Positions 23,185 to 33,058 of a stretch of DNA of 64,000 nt are shown piece by piece. Source of the DNA: Schlesneria sp. DSM 10557 (GTDB lineage Bacteria > Planctomycetota > Planctomycetia > Planctomycetales > Planctomycetaceae); the NCBI RefSeq assembly GCF_041860085.1, contig NZ_CP124747.1, positions 5,789,001 through 5,853,000 of the forward strand, in the 5' to 3' direction. The position numbers and the translations under genes were made by a program. Each line of letters opens with the position of its first letter. The stretch's first letter is position 1. A model generated the notes under the pieces. The model did no database searches, was not told the origin of the DNA, and saw nothing but the letters and a program-made list of their open reading frames with translations.

Positions 23185-25635
23185 TCAGACCAGCTTCCAG
23201 CGTTTTCGCAGCAGCCATTCGGCCGTCAGCAGCAGCGTGATCAGCGTAAAAAATTCCCAGCGGTTCCAGATCGGAATCGGTTCATCGGTCTCCAGGGGGA
23301 CAGGCGTTCCCCGAGGAATCTCGGAGGTCAGTTTGTCGACATCCTCAAGAGTGTAAAGCCGACCGTGGCTGGTGGTGGCTGCCAGCTTCAGGTCCGCCTT
23401 GTCGAGGCCTCGTCGCAGCATTTCGCGCTGAGGAACTTCCACTCGGAAATCGACGGAAGGGGGGGCCTCGTTGAAGGCGGGTTGTGAGACCCAGCCATGA
23501 TAGCTTCCTTCGCCCAGTCGTGTGAGCTGGCCTTCGAACGCTGTGGGGAGGTCACGCAGTCGCGTCAGATTTACCGTCTGACGGCCTTCTCCTTTTTGTT
23601 CGACGATCACACTGACTCCGTCCGGATTTGTCGGCAGGAATTTTTCGTCAACGAATTTCACCCGGAGAGTCACTGGCTGGCCGCGCTGGTAGACGAGTTG
23701 ATCGACTGTCAGTTCTGCGGTGCGGTCCTTGCCGATGAGCTTACTGCGACTGAGATAGCGAATGGCCTGAATCCAGTAGCGGCCGAAGTAAACATCTCCT
23801 ACACGGAACCTCCAGCGCCAGGTTTCGTCCGTCGCATGGAACAGTACTTTCCCTGCAGCCGCTTGCTGCATCAGGATGACGGGCAGCTTCACATTGGCGA
23901 TGCTGCTGTTTCGGGTGGGGTGTTCCGCAAAAATCCGGGCACCCGGCTTCGGTTTTGTCAGGTCGACCAGCCAGGTGAAGTTGGGCAGGCTGTTCCAGAT
24001 TTTCAGGCTGTCAACGTCACTGTTACCAAGCCGGAACAGGCTGTTCCCTTTCTGTCCTTCCAGCGTCAGGACGGGGTGGAAGGTGTCCGTTGCGTCCTCC
24101 GCAGGAAGTTTGACCGCAGAAACGAGGAAGGGGAGCAAGTTTTCGATGGGCGTTCCAGCAAACTGGACCGGGTTGTATTGGGGACCTGCGATCAGAATCA
24201 GTCCGCCCCCCTTTTCCCAGACGAATTCTCGCACGTTTTCGAGGGCTGCGTTGCCAAGTTGTTTGGGTGCGAGATCGCCCAGGATCAGGACGTCGAATCG
24301 AGCGAGGTCTTCCTTCTTCACGGGAAAGTGGGAAACGGCCGTGCGATCCTCGTCCGTATATTCGACGTCGGCTTCCTGCAGCAGTGTGCTCAGCTCGATC
24401 GATTTGTCCCGCTCCAGCAATTGTTTCAGGAAGCGGAATTCATACCGTGGACCGCTATCCGCCAGCAGCACACGAATCTTCTCTTCCCGTACGCTGACAT
24501 GACGTGTTTCGGAGTTATTGGAACGATTCGACTCTTCTGGCTGCTGAGCAATTTCCAGCACATAATCGAACTCGCCTGCCACGCTCGACGCATACGACAG
24601 TTCGACCGCGGTGGTCTGTCCGTCCGGGGGAGCCGCCACGTCCTGCTGGGCCAGGACGGTATTGTCCCCCTCTTTGCGCAGTTGCAGGCTAAGCTTCTTT
24701 CCCGCGAATCCAAAGCTGCGCAGTTTGGCTCTGAAGATCATCGGATCGCCGACGAACGCGACGTCATCCACCAGCGTGTCGTAAAGATAAAGATCTTTCG
24801 CGGCGGCTTCACTTCCCAGTCCGACGATGTGAAGCTGAACACCCTTGCGTCGAGCGGACTCAGCGACGGTCGACAGTTTGTCGACGTCGGACACACTGGC
24901 GACACCGTCCGTAAACAGGACAATCGCAGCGGGGGGAACTCCGCGTAGATCGCCCAGTACCTTTTTCACTGCAGGAGCAGGGCGGGTCTGATCGCCGTCA
25001 GGTCGCAGGGTGGTCAGTTCGTGAAGTGCGGCAGAAAAGACTTCGGCTGCGGAAGGGGACTCAGTCGAATCGGGCGCGCCCCCCGTCTCAGGTCCGCTCA
25101 GGTCACTGGCGTCCAGAGGGTACGCGGTTTCTGCAAATCGGTAGAGCCGAACCTGGTGATCTTGTTGAAGCTCTTTCAGCATTCGCCCCTGGTCTCGCGT
25201 CAGCAGTTGCTGTGCGATTGCCAGTCGATGCATGTCGGTACCGGTGTTCTTCGCCAGTTCGTCCACGAGCCGCGTTGACTTTGAACCGGCGGGATACTGG
25301 TCCCGTAACGACATACTCGCGGACGAATCGACCATAACAGCGACAATGGGCAGGCCTGTTCGCTCGATCGTCAGGCTGAGTTCAGTCAGCAGAGCGAGGA
25401 TCAGAGCGAAGACCGCCAGTCTGAGACCCGTCAGCAGGCTCCGGTTGACCCAGCCGACAGAGGTCGCTTCGCGGCGATAAATACTGACCACGAACACAAC
25501 CACGATGACAGCACCGACCAGGACCGCCCATTGGGGTTCCGGCCAGTGCCAGTCGAATCTCCACGCTGTCCCTTCGCCCGGTCGAGGAGCACGCAGGCCA
25601 AGATACCACGCCAGAAATCGTTGAATTATGTCCAT
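23185..25635 (-). CDS. VWA / glutamine-amidotransferase-like membrane protein
   Basis: 816 residues from ATG 25635; a GTG ten codons earlier is an alternative. Two N-terminal transmembrane segments (AVLVGAVIVVVFVVSIY and LLTGLRLAVFALILALL) precede a von Willebrand A domain with an intact MIDAS start (VDSSASMS) and VLFTDGVAS. The middle region (RVLLADSGPRYEFRFLKQLL to GGGLILIAGPQYN) has the class I amidotransferase-like fold used in such proteins without an evident catalytic triad. The chain ends with another membrane helix and RKRWKLV. Homologues usually sit beside MoxR and DUF58 genes. Here MoxR is 8 kb away. Likely an envelope-associated assembly or chaperone-like factor; the exact role is unknown. 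Confidence 0.8.
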   Translation of the reverse strand: MDIIQRFLAWYLGLRAPRPGEGTAWRFDWHWPEPQWAVLVGAVIVVVFVVSIYRREATSVGWVNRSLLTGLRLAVFALILALLTELSLTIERTGLPIVAVMVDSSASMSLRDQYPAGSKSTRLVDELAKNTGTDMHRLAIAQQLLTRDQGRMLKELQQDHQVRLYRFAETAYPLDASDLSGPETGGAPDSTESPSAAEVFSAALHELTTLRPDGDQTRPAPAVKKVLGDLRGVPPAAIVLFTDGVASVSDVDKLSTVAESARRKGVQLHIVGLGSEAAAKDLYLYDTLVDDVAFVGDPMIFRAKLRSFGFAGKKLSLQLRKEGDNTVLAQQDVAAPPDGQTTAVELSYASSVAGEFDYVLEIAQQPEESNRSNNSETRHVSVREEKIRVLLADSGPRYEFRFLKQLLERDKSIELSTLLQEADVEYTDEDRTAVSHFPVKKEDLARFDVLILGDLAPKQLGNAALENVREFVWEKGGGLILIAGPQYNPVQFAGTPIENLLPFLVSAVKLPAEDATDTFHPVLTLEGQKGNSLFRLGNSDVDSLKIWNSLPNFTWLVDLTKPKPGARIFAEHPTRNSSIANVKLPVILMQQAAAGKVLFHATDETWRWRFRVGDVYFGRYWIQAIRYLSRSKLIGKDRTAELTVDQLVYQRGQPVTLRVKFVDEKFLPTNPDGVSVIVEQKGEGRQTVNLTRLRDLPTAFEGQLTRLGEGSYHGWVSQPAFNEAPPSVDFRVEVPQREMLRRGLDKADLKLAATTSHGRLYTLEDVDKLTSEIPRGTPVPLETDEPIPIWNRWEFFTLITLLLTAEWLLRKRWKLV

Positions 25636-25723
25636 TAACACTGTTGTCGCGTAGGTGTTGGTCACACCGGAGCAGTGTCCGATGTGACCTGGCTGTCATT
25701 CAGAGATCCTTGAGCGTACAGAG

Positions 25724-25752
25724 AATCCCGCCGCGGTACGAGCGGCGGGATT
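25724..25752 (-). terminator. Strong stem-loop after the SDR gene
   Basis: AATCCCGCCGC (25724-25734) pairs perfectly with GCGGCGGGATT (25742-25752) across a 7-base loop. On the minus strand it is followed by CTCTGT, a weak T-run. It lies between two minus-strand genes and probably ends transcription of the SDR gene. Confidence 0.6.
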
Positions 25753-25767
25753 GTGAAGGGGACACGA

Positions 25768-26550
25768 CTACATGGAACCTTCTGCCCGGTTGGACCACCA
25801 GGGGAGACTGACACCCCCATCGATCGTGACCGTGCTGCCGGTCATATAGTCGGCGTCGTCACTCAGGATATAAGCCACGCCCTTGCCGATTTCGTCGGGG
25901 CGACCCAGTCGCTTCCAGGGAAGAGTCTGAGCGCCGGCGGCGATCTGTTCTTCGGTGAAGAACTTGCGCTCACCCGGTGTGTCGATCCAGCCTGGATGAA
26001 CAATGTTGACTCGGATGCGGTGCGGTGCGAGTTCGATTGCGGCCGTGCGTGCCATGTGGTCGATCGCGGCCTTGGCCATGTTGTAGGCCATGGCGGTCGG
26101 GATGGGGATCACGGCATGAGGCGAACTGATCACCACAATCGAGCCACCCGAGTTTTGCTTGACCATCTGCAGTGCGGCGGCGCGAACACCGTAGAACGCG
26201 CCCCACATGCCGACGTCGATGGTTTTACGGAATCCTTCCAGATCCGCTTCGAGCATCAGTTGTCGGTCGGAGTAGACGGCGTTCGAAACGAACAGGTCAA
26301 GTTGTCCGAATGCTTTTGCCGTTTCGGCAACCATTTCTTCGACCCGTTCACGATTCGCGACATCCCCCTGAAGGGTGATGGCTTTGCCGCCAAATCCCCG
26401 AATCTCCTTGGCCACTTCTTCCGCTTCACCGGCGTGTGAGAAGTAGTTGATGGCGACATTCGCACCGGCCCGACCTAACTCAATCGCGCATCCGCGACCG
26501 ATTCCTCGAGAAGCCCCGGTAACCAGAACATTCTTCCCCGACAGTTTCAT
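25768..26550 (-). CDS. Short-chain dehydrogenase/reductase
   Basis: 260 residues from ATG 26550, with GGGAG eight bases upstream. Classical SDR: cofactor loop TGASRGIGRG near the N-terminus, the DVAN-type segment GDVANRER, a catalytic Ser in IVVISSPHAVIP, and Tyr-x3-Lys as YNMAKAAIDHM. The substrate loop is followed by HPGWIDTPGERKFF, and the C-terminus ends TVTIDGGVSLPWW. A cytoplasmic NAD(P)H-dependent oxidoreductase, closest in style to FabG/glucose-1-dehydrogenase-like members. The substrate cannot be read from sequence. Confidence 0.92.
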   Translation of the reverse strand: MKLSGKNVLVTGASRGIGRGCAIELGRAGANVAINYFSHAGEAEEVAKEIRGFGGKAITLQGDVANRERVEEMVAETAKAFGQLDLFVSNAVYSDRQLMLEADLEGFRKTIDVGMWGAFYGVRAAALQMVKQNSGGSIVVISSPHAVIPIPTAMAYNMAKAAIDHMARTAAIELAPHRIRVNIVHPGWIDTPGERKFFTEEQIAAGAQTLPWKRLGRPDEIGKGVAYILSDDADYMTGSTVTIDGGVSLPWWSNRAEGSM

Positions 26551-26809
26551 CCCCACAACTCCCAATGCAACAACTAAGCGACGTGACCGGAGTACGTAAT
26601 TTCTTCCGATCCGGATTGTCGCGGATTATTGCGCGGGATGCGAGAGATGCCACCTTCTTTCATCAAAGGGGCTGTTTTCAGAAACGCCTGACAGCGGGGC
26701 CTGTTGATCAGGCAAAGTCCATTGCGAACAGGTGGACCGAGCCCCGCCGAGAAGCCCCCGCGGGATCTCTTCATCGCTAGAGAAGGTTAGTGCCGCCGAC
26801 ATCGCTGCG

Positions 26810-27343
26810 TCAGCGTTCGAGCGTCGCGGAGCCGGCCTGCTGAATTTCGGAACGTTTATCCAGAACGGTCGCGACCGTCTGCTGAAACGCTTTGACGTTC
26901 GCGAAGCCTTCGGCCTTGTGGATGAAGTCCGCCTGCGGCGTCAGAAAAACTGTGCTGGGCAGTTTTTCAACGTGCAGCATTTTGACCACTTTCTTTTCCT
27001 TGTCGTAATCGAGGTAAACGGGGATAAATTGACTCTCAATCAGAGTCACGATCCGTTTATCGCTGAATGTTTCACGGTCGAGTTTGTGACAGAACGAGCA
27101 CCAGGTCGCTCCGAAGACAATCATCAGCGGCTTGTTCTGCTCGATCGCGATCTTTTGAGCGGCCTGCAGATTTTTTTGCCACTTCACCTTTGGTGTTGCG
27201 ACCTTCGACGGGGTTGCGACTTTCGAGGGGGCAGAGACCTTGGATGTCCCCGAGGTCTTGGGGGCGGCATCGGACAGACTTCCCGTGACTCCAACCAGCA
27301 GTCCGGCTCTAACGCAGTCCAAGCAGAATGTGCGACGATCCAT
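26810..27343 (-). CDS. Exported thioredoxin-fold protein
   Basis: 177 residues from ATG 27343, with GGAAGG upstream. The N-terminus MDRRTFCLDCVRAGLLVGVT resembles a twin-arginine signal. A lysine/proline/threonine repeat linker (SKVATPSKVATPK) precedes the thioredoxin domain with active site ATWCSFCHKLD and the cis-proline region LPSTVFLTP. It probably acts as a thiol-disulfide reductase or thioredoxin-like reductant outside the cytoplasm. The linker carries three near-identical short repeats. Confidence 0.85.
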   Translation of the reverse strand: MDRRTFCLDCVRAGLLVGVTGSLSDAAPKTSGTSKVSAPSKVATPSKVATPKVKWQKNLQAAQKIAIEQNKPLMIVFGATWCSFCHKLDRETFSDKRIVTLIESQFIPVYLDYDKEKKVVKMLHVEKLPSTVFLTPQADFIHKAEGFANVKAFQQTVATVLDKRSEIQQAGSATLER

Positions 27344-27506
27344 GGGCCAACCTTCCAAAGTAGTCGGACATCTGTCACTGGCGATCACTACAGATCAATA
27401 TCGGCGGTTCCGAACGGTTTACTGGCCTCCTTTTCATCGAATCCCGCGACAATTTGCGGTTTTTTCTCATGTTTCCTACGATTTCGGTGAGAGACTGCCT
27501 ACTTGA

Positions 27507-27779
27507 TTGAACAGATGGACTTGCGTAGTGACCTCGACACACCCCAATGATCCGTTGCATGGTGTAACGCTCGCCGTGATGCTCGAAAGGCTGGAGCGTG
27601 AATACGGCTGGGATGGGTTGGCTCAATTCATTCCGGTCCGCTGCTTCCTGTTCGATCCCAGTATGAACTCGAGCTTACGCTTCTTGCGGAAAACGCCCTG
27701 GGCTCGTGCCAAGGTCGAAGCGCTCTACCTGCGCACCGTGTCCGACGAAGCACCAAACGGGGAGAACAACCCGTCCTGA
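27507..27779 (+). CDS. VF530-family (DUF2132) protein
   Basis: 90 residues from TTG 27507; a GTG at 27528 gives an equally plausible shorter form and neither has a strong ribosome-binding site. The family core is very clear: NDPLHGVTLAVMLERLEREY, then YGWDGLAQFIPVRCF and FLRKTPWARAKVEALYL. VF530 proteins are small helical proteins proposed to bind DNA. It stands alone and reads toward the SbcD-like gene. Confidence 0.85.
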   Translation: MNRWTCVVTSTHPNDPLHGVTLAVMLERLEREYGWDGLAQFIPVRCFLFDPSMNSSLRFLRKTPWARAKVEALYLRTVSDEAPNGENNPS

Positions 27780-28001
27780 TAAACTGGTGGATTTGTGCGT
27801 AACGATGCTGATTTGGGGTGTTTCGGGGTTTTCCGATGGTTGTGTCGATAGTACACTCTCGGCTATCCGCGCAGGGACCGCGTGCAGCGTCGTACTGAAG
27901 TTCGGTCATCGAAACAGGGGACGCACGGGAGGAATACGCAGGTCAGCGCGGATCAGTTCGACAAACGACAGGTCGAAGACGGTTGTATCGGAAGGGATGC
28001 C

Positions 28002-29273
28002 GTGAGGGTGACAAAACCACTTCGCTTAATTCATGCTGCGAATTTGCAGCTGGACTGCCCTTTGCGTGGACCGGGCACACTGAATGAGGATGTCCGCGAG
28101 ATCGTGGAACTCGCCACGATCACCGCGTTCGATCGAATCATTGCCAAGTGTCTCGAAAAAGATGTCGAAGGATTGCTCATCACCGGCAACACGTTCGACG
28201 CCGGTTATCCCAGTCTCGCCGCAGAAGTCGCTCTTCGCGAAGGCTTCACGCGGCTGGCCGAACGTCAGATTCCCGTCTTCGTGACCCCGGGCCGCATGGA
28301 CCCCGCTACGGCATGGCAAGAAATCCCCACACTGCCTGAGAATGTCAACCTTCTGCTGGAACCTCGCGAGGCCCCGGTGGAACTGATCGACAAAGGAAGG
28401 CTGCTGGCACTTCTCTTGCCCGTCACACCAGAGACATCCATCGAACCGGAAGAGCTGACACGCCTGCTGGGAGATCGGGGGGATCCGCAAAGTGGACGCC
28501 CGCTGGTGGTGGGGATGCTGATTTCCGATCGGTCGACCGACCGGCGCGATCGGCCGCGGCTGTCGACGACTCGCTTCGCTGCACTGGATTGCCTGCTGTG
28601 TCCTGCCGGAACGGACACCGAATCGCTCCCTCTGATTGACGGTCATGTCTTAGCACAGGCTGCACCGCAGGGAATGAGCGCGAGCGAAACCGGTATACGT
28701 GGCGTGACACTGCTGGAAGTCGACGGTCAGAAGAAGACGAAGCAGATCGCCATTCCCACGGCTCCTGTTCGCTGGGAATCCCTCGTGCAACTGGTGGATC
28801 ATGTCAACAGCCGTGACGACTTGCTCGAACGGATGGTCGCACAACTGGAGCGACTGCCGCTGATCGAGGGCGAAAATGTCCGGATCATCGACTGGAAGCT
28901 CGATCGTGAATCGGGTGACGCACGAGGCTGGGAGACGGACGCGATGGCGGCCGATCTGGCATCGGCACTGACGGAACTGACCGACCAGTACGAAGGGCTG
29001 CGGTATGTCCATCGGGTGCGCCCGCTGGAACTGGACCTGACCATTATCGAACCGGCCCATCGTGAAGTGTTGACCGAGTATCTGCTGGCGTTGGAACGTC
29101 GGGCTCCTGCCAATCCCCAGGCTTTTTCACGGTGGATTACGGAAGCCCGAGTGGAAGAGGTCCTGAAGTCAACCCGGTGGGAAGAATGGGCCGAAGCGAT
29201 TCCGACCGAGCAGGTGACTCAACTGGCACAGCAACTCGGCTGGAAATGGTGTTCGAATATCGGAAAGAAGTAG
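28002..29273 (+). CDS. SbcD/YhaO-like phosphoesterase, metal ligands lost (probable pseudoenzyme)
   Basis: 423 residues from GTG 28002 (GAAGGG seven bases before). The fold pattern of SbcD/Mre11-type nucleases is recognisable: an N-terminal LRLIHAANLQLD, LLITGNTFDAGYP, VFVTPGRMDP, and a later AAPQGMSASETGIRGVTLLE. In active enzymes these positions read ADxHL, GDxFD, GNHD and GHxH. Here Asp and His of the first are Asn and Gln, Asp of the second is Asn, NH of the third is RM, and the GHxH is absent. The gene precedes a YhaN-like ATPase, like yhaO-yhaN in Bacillus. I infer a structural partner for the ATPase that has no nuclease activity. Confidence 0.75.
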   Translation: MRVTKPLRLIHAANLQLDCPLRGPGTLNEDVREIVELATITAFDRIIAKCLEKDVEGLLITGNTFDAGYPSLAAEVALREGFTRLAERQIPVFVTPGRMDPATAWQEIPTLPENVNLLLEPREAPVELIDKGRLLALLLPVTPETSIEPEELTRLLGDRGDPQSGRPLVVGMLISDRSTDRRDRPRLSTTRFAALDCLLCPAGTDTESLPLIDGHVLAQAAPQGMSASETGIRGVTLLEVDGQKKTKQIAIPTAPVRWESLVQLVDHVNSRDDLLERMVAQLERLPLIEGENVRIIDWKLDRESGDARGWETDAMAADLASALTELTDQYEGLRYVHRVRPLELDLTIIEPAHREVLTEYLLALERRAPANPQAFSRWITEARVEEVLKSTRWEEWAEAIPTEQVTQLAQQLGWKWCSNIGKK

Positions 29274-29529
29274 TCCGTGACCGACGCCGATATCCCGGCC
29301 CGGTGACAGACGGATTGAAGTGATGAAGAACGATGATTGGAACGAGAAAACCCAGGCGGCGGCAGCACTCACAGCGGGTGAGGTTCGTCTGAGCGGCCTG
29401 AATGAAAACGATGAAACAAGCTTAGATGAAACAAGTTTAGAGGTGTGACCCACCTGCGTTGGTTGAGCGAATTCCGTGTAACGCTGCGTCAACACACTGC
29501 CTCATTCATCGCCGTGAGAGAAAACACTG

Positions 29530-32500
29530 ATGCGGATCACTGGGATTGAGATCGAACGATTCGGCGTCTGGCAAGATTACCAGCAGCCTTTGAATCGCGA
29601 AGGACTGACCGTCTTTTACGGCCCCAACGAAGCGGGTAAGACCACGCTGCTGCGATTCATTCGTGGTGTGCTTTACGGTTTTCCTCCGGACGAACAACTG
29701 ACGGGCCTCAAGAAAAAAGCACGTCGCGAAGCACAGTCGGGGCTCTTGCGTGTCGAACACCGATCAAACCAGTACGAGATTCGACGAACGGGCTATGGTG
29801 AGGATTCCGGCATTCTGTCCGTCAATGGGATCCCCAATGGCGAATCCACCTCCGCCTTCATGGAAGAATTGCTCGCCTCAACGGATGAAAAGCTGTTCGA
29901 ATCGGTTTTCGCTGTCGGACTTCCCGAACTTCAGCAGTTTGCCACGCTGACCGCTGATCAGGTTGGTGACCATCTTTACGGCATGACCCTGGGACCTCAG
30001 GGACGCGTGCTGATGGAACTTCCCAACCGCGCAAACCAGGAACTCAATCGGTTACTGACTGCCAACGGTGATTCCGTCATCGCACAACTGTTGAAACGTC
30101 GCGAAGAACTGTCACGGCAGACGGGAAGCACCGCCCGGCAGCGCGATCGATACCGAGAACTGCTGCGTAAAAAATCGGAACTCGACGAACGGGTGGTCAA
30201 GCAGCGGAGTCGGCAGACAGAGCTTCAGGCCAAGATCCGGGGTTACGGGCATCTGGAAAAGGTCCATCCACCCTGGTCGCGCTGCCGGGAATATCGGCAT
30301 GAACTCAATCAGCTTCCTGACTTCAGCGCCTTTCCTGCGGACGGAGTGACACGCCTTGAGCGGCTTGAAATGGACATCAACTCGGCTGTCCGTTCCCGTG
30401 AGTCGCTTTTGGCAGAAGTCTCACAGATCAATCAGAAGCTCGCTTCGATTCGCATTGATCCTGAAATCCGACGGTTCTCGGGGGCCATCCAGATCCTCGT
30501 CGAACAGCGGGCCCTGACGAAGGACGTCGAGCCGCGGGTTCACGAACTCGAGGCAGAGGCCGCGAAGCAGCAGCAGGTCTTAAATGGTCTGCTCACGAAT
30601 CTGGGTTCGCACTGGACGATGGAGCGGCTGGATGCGGTGCAGGATTCTCCGGAAGCCACGGCGCTGTTCATCAAAACGGCTCGTGATTACGAATCGATCG
30701 GGACGAAAACCCGTCGGATGCAGCGCCGATATCGCAAGGCAAATGGCCTGAATCGCGACAAGGAAATGGCACTGCGAACGGAACTTCAGGAGCATGGAGT
30801 TCCGGCTGAATCCTTGAATGAATCAATCGATGTTGCACAGAAGCGATTCGAGGGACTTGTCGATCTCGGTCGGTGGCATTCCAAAGAGACACAGCTCGAA
30901 CACCAGACCTTCGGGATCGATGAACAACTCGAACGTCTGCACGATCGCCATGGCATCCCCAACTGGATTTATGGAATTCTGGCGTGGTTCACCATCGCCG
31001 GATTCGCCCTGTTTGTCGCGGGGGCCTATGCCGCCGTTTATACCGGCTGGCTGGTGGGTCTGATCTTCATCGTCCTGTCGGTTTTCGCCGGGGCCACCGC
31101 CTGGGCCTTCCGAACGCACTTTGAGCACCATCTGCAGGAACAGGTCTCTCAACTGCGCGATCAGCGCCGCGAAATTGAGACCAATCGCTGGACCATTCTC
31201 CGTCACATTCAGACCTTCATTGATCAGAATGGATTACGTCCCTGGGTCGGGGCGGAAGTGGCACCGCAGCAGTTCGCCAGTGGAGAGCTACTGGCGAAGG
31301 CATCACGCCGAACTGCCGATCTGGAACGGGTGCAGCGCGAGTACACCCAGGTGCTGCAGCTCCGGCGCAGGCTGAGTGCATTCCGCGGAAAGTTGCAGAT
31401 TCAGCAGCGGGAACTCGCAAACGCCCGGAAAAACTGGTGTCAGGCTCTCTCGAACCTTGGTTTGGATGAGACCGTCAATGTCGATGCCGCCATCGAACAC
31501 TGGAAACAAGTCATCGTCGCCCGCGACCGGCGGAAGAAACATCTCGCGGTTGTGGAGCAGTCTCGCGAAATTCGCCGGTCCTTCGATCGATTCCAGAAGC
31601 AGGTCGAAGAGCTGGGCCACCGCATGCAGCGACCGTCGCTGAACTACTCGAATCCGTCCGAAGTGGTCGATCTATGGGAAACGGAGCTGCGAACCGCTCG
31701 TGAACTTGTCCATGAACGGTCGCAGCTGCGAAAACTGCATGTTCAACGACGGCGGGAAGCGGTCGACTTTCAGCGCAAGATCGATGTGCTGACCAAGAAT
31801 CACGATGCCTTGCTGGCGCTGGCTGGGGTCACGCATCGTTCTCAGTTAGAGCATCGGCTGGAACTGATGGAACGTCGTAAGAAGGTCGAATCCCTGCTGG
31901 AACAGTCGACGCGCGAGCTCGAGCATCTGGTGCAGTCCAACCCGGACCTGGCTGTCGTTGAAGAAGATCTCTTGAGGTACAACCCCAAGGACGCAGCCGC
32001 ACTGATCAAGCAGTTCAATGACGAACATGATGAGCTGGACCGGCTTCTTCAGCAGACGTTCGAGCAAATCGGAACGATCAAGCAGGAATCGAAACAGCTC
32101 GAACAGGACCGACGCGGCACCCGCATTCGGCGAGAGCTGGCACAGGTGGAATCAGAACTGCATTCGGCATGGCATACCTGGTTCGCCGCGTCGTTGTCGG
32201 AAGAAGCGATCGAGGAAGTGGCGGCTCAGTTCGAGCAGGCCAACCAGCCCGAAATGCTGGCAGCCGCAATCCCATTCCTGCAGAAGCTGACACTTGGAAA
32301 GTATCACCACCTCTGGACGCCGCTCGGTCGAAAGCAGCTTTTCGTCGATGATGACAAGAACGAGTCACGGCCAGCGGAACGCTTGAGCGGCGGAACGCGC
32401 GAGCAATTGTTCCTGTCGATCCGCCTGGCGATGGTGAAAGCCTTTGCGAAGAATGGCATCGATCTGCCGATGGTGCTGGACGATGTGACTGTGAACTTCG

Positions 32501-32685
32501 ACCAGGACCGGTCTGAAGCGGCGGTCGACACGTTACTGGACTTCACACGCGACGGTCAGCAACTGCTGGTCTTCACCAGTCACCTGCACTACGCTCAACT
32601 CTTCGAGAAGCGAGGCGTTAAGCCGATCTATCTTCCTTCGCGGCATCCCACGGGGGGAGTCGTTGAAGAGCGTCGAGCCGGGTGA
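29530..32685 (+). CDS. YhaN/SbcC-like ATPase with coiled coils and central membrane hairpin
   Basis: 1051 residues. Walker A GPNEAGKTTLLRF at about 34-46, then long charged coiled coils to residue 470. Two adjacent hydrophobic segments around 478-530 (WIYGILAWFTIAGFALF, LVGLIFIVLSVFAGATAWAF) are followed by a second coiled coil, the ABC-type signature LSGGTREQLFLSIRLAM and Walker B LPMVLDDVTVNFD. This is the architecture of YhaN-type ATPases, which are SbcC/Rad50 relatives tied to the membrane. It probably works with the SbcD-like protein encoded just before it in DNA repair or structure maintenance at the membrane. It ends at a strong terminator. Confidence 0.9.
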   Translation: MRITGIEIERFGVWQDYQQPLNREGLTVFYGPNEAGKTTLLRFIRGVLYGFPPDEQLTGLKKKARREAQSGLLRVEHRSNQYEIRRTGYGEDSGILSVNGIPNGESTSAFMEELLASTDEKLFESVFAVGLPELQQFATLTADQVGDHLYGMTLGPQGRVLMELPNRANQELNRLLTANGDSVIAQLLKRREELSRQTGSTARQRDRYRELLRKKSELDERVVKQRSRQTELQAKIRGYGHLEKVHPPWSRCREYRHELNQLPDFSAFPADGVTRLERLEMDINSAVRSRESLLAEVSQINQKLASIRIDPEIRRFSGAIQILVEQRALTKDVEPRVHELEAEAAKQQQVLNGLLTNLGSHWTMERLDAVQDSPEATALFIKTARDYESIGTKTRRMQRRYRKANGLNRDKEMALRTELQEHGVPAESLNESIDVAQKRFEGLVDLGRWHSKETQLEHQTFGIDEQLERLHDRHGIPNWIYGILAWFTIAGFALFVAGAYAAVYTGWLVGLIFIVLSVFAGATAWAFRTHFEHHLQEQVSQLRDQRREIETNRWTILRHIQTFIDQNGLRPWVGAEVAPQQFASGELLAKASRRTADLERVQREYTQVLQLRRRLSAFRGKLQIQQRELANARKNWCQALSNLGLDETVNVDAAIEHWKQVIVARDRRKKHLAVVEQSREIRRSFDRFQKQVEELGHRMQRPSLNYSNPSEVVDLWETELRTARELVHERSQLRKLHVQRRREAVDFQRKIDVLTKNHDALLALAGVTHRSQLEHRLELMERRKKVESLLEQSTRELEHLVQSNPDLAVVEEDLLRYNPKDAAALIKQFNDEHDELDRLLQQTFEQIGTIKQESKQLEQDRRGTRIRRELAQVESELHSAWHTWFAASLSEEAIEEVAAQFEQANQPEMLAAAIPFLQKLTLGKYHHLWTPLGRKQLFVDDDKNESRPAERLSGGTREQLFLSIRLAMVKAFAKNGIDLPMVLDDVTVNFDQDRSEAAVDTLLDFTRDGQQLLVFTSHLHYAQLFEKRGVKPIYLPSRHPTGGVVEERRAG

Positions 32686-32756
32686 GTGATTGCAGGATTC
32701 ACGGGCCCGAGATTCGGGTCCTGTACAGGCTGATCTCGTTTGGAACGACCCCTAAA

Positions 32757-32805
32757 AACGAAAAACAGGAGCGAGGCAGTTATTGCCTTGCTCCTGTTTT
32801 TCGTT
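32757..32805. terminator. Bidirectional rho-independent terminator
   Basis: GAAAAACAGGAGCGAGGCA (32760-32778) pairs with 32784-32802, with one mismatch, across a five-base loop, with A and T tracts built into the stem. It serves the plus-strand ATPase gene and lies beyond the minus-strand microprotein gene ending at 32960. Confidence 0.9.
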
Positions 32806-32959
32806 GTTTCAAGGGGTTTGTCAGCTTTGCGGCCGGTTCGCAGTCAGCACGTCCGCGGTACTCGCCGCAAAACGCACAAAAGTCCGACGCAGCCGAACAC
32901 CCCGAGTATCAGCCAACCGGGCTTAACCCCCGGTGATGGCAGGCACTACCTCAGTGTGA

Positions 32960-33058
32960 TCACACACCCAGCTTGCGTCGGCGGGCTTTGCGGGCCTTCG
33001 AGCTGGCAGGACGTGAACCGTGGTTGGCCTTGTTGACCTTGCGAGTATTCTTCGCCAT
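32960..33058 (-). CDS. 32-residue highly basic microprotein
   Basis: Reads MAKNTRKVNKANHGSRPA and ends SSKARKARRRKLGV, with 13 Lys/Arg in 32 residues. The ATG is preceded by AAGGAAG at six bases, one of the best Shine-Dalgarno sites in the window, while the longer in-frame extension upstream lacks one. The composition is like a ribosomal or RNA-binding peptide, but it matches none of the standard small ribosomal proteins I know (L34, L36, THX). A second such gene follows upstream at 33318-33410. Confidence 0.7.
   Translation of the reverse strand: MAKNTRKVNKANHGSRPASSKARKARRRKLGV

Noticed and set aside
23497-24948. 483-residue plus-strand open frame
   Set aside because: Antisense to the VWA-type gene; no family features and no ribosome-binding site.
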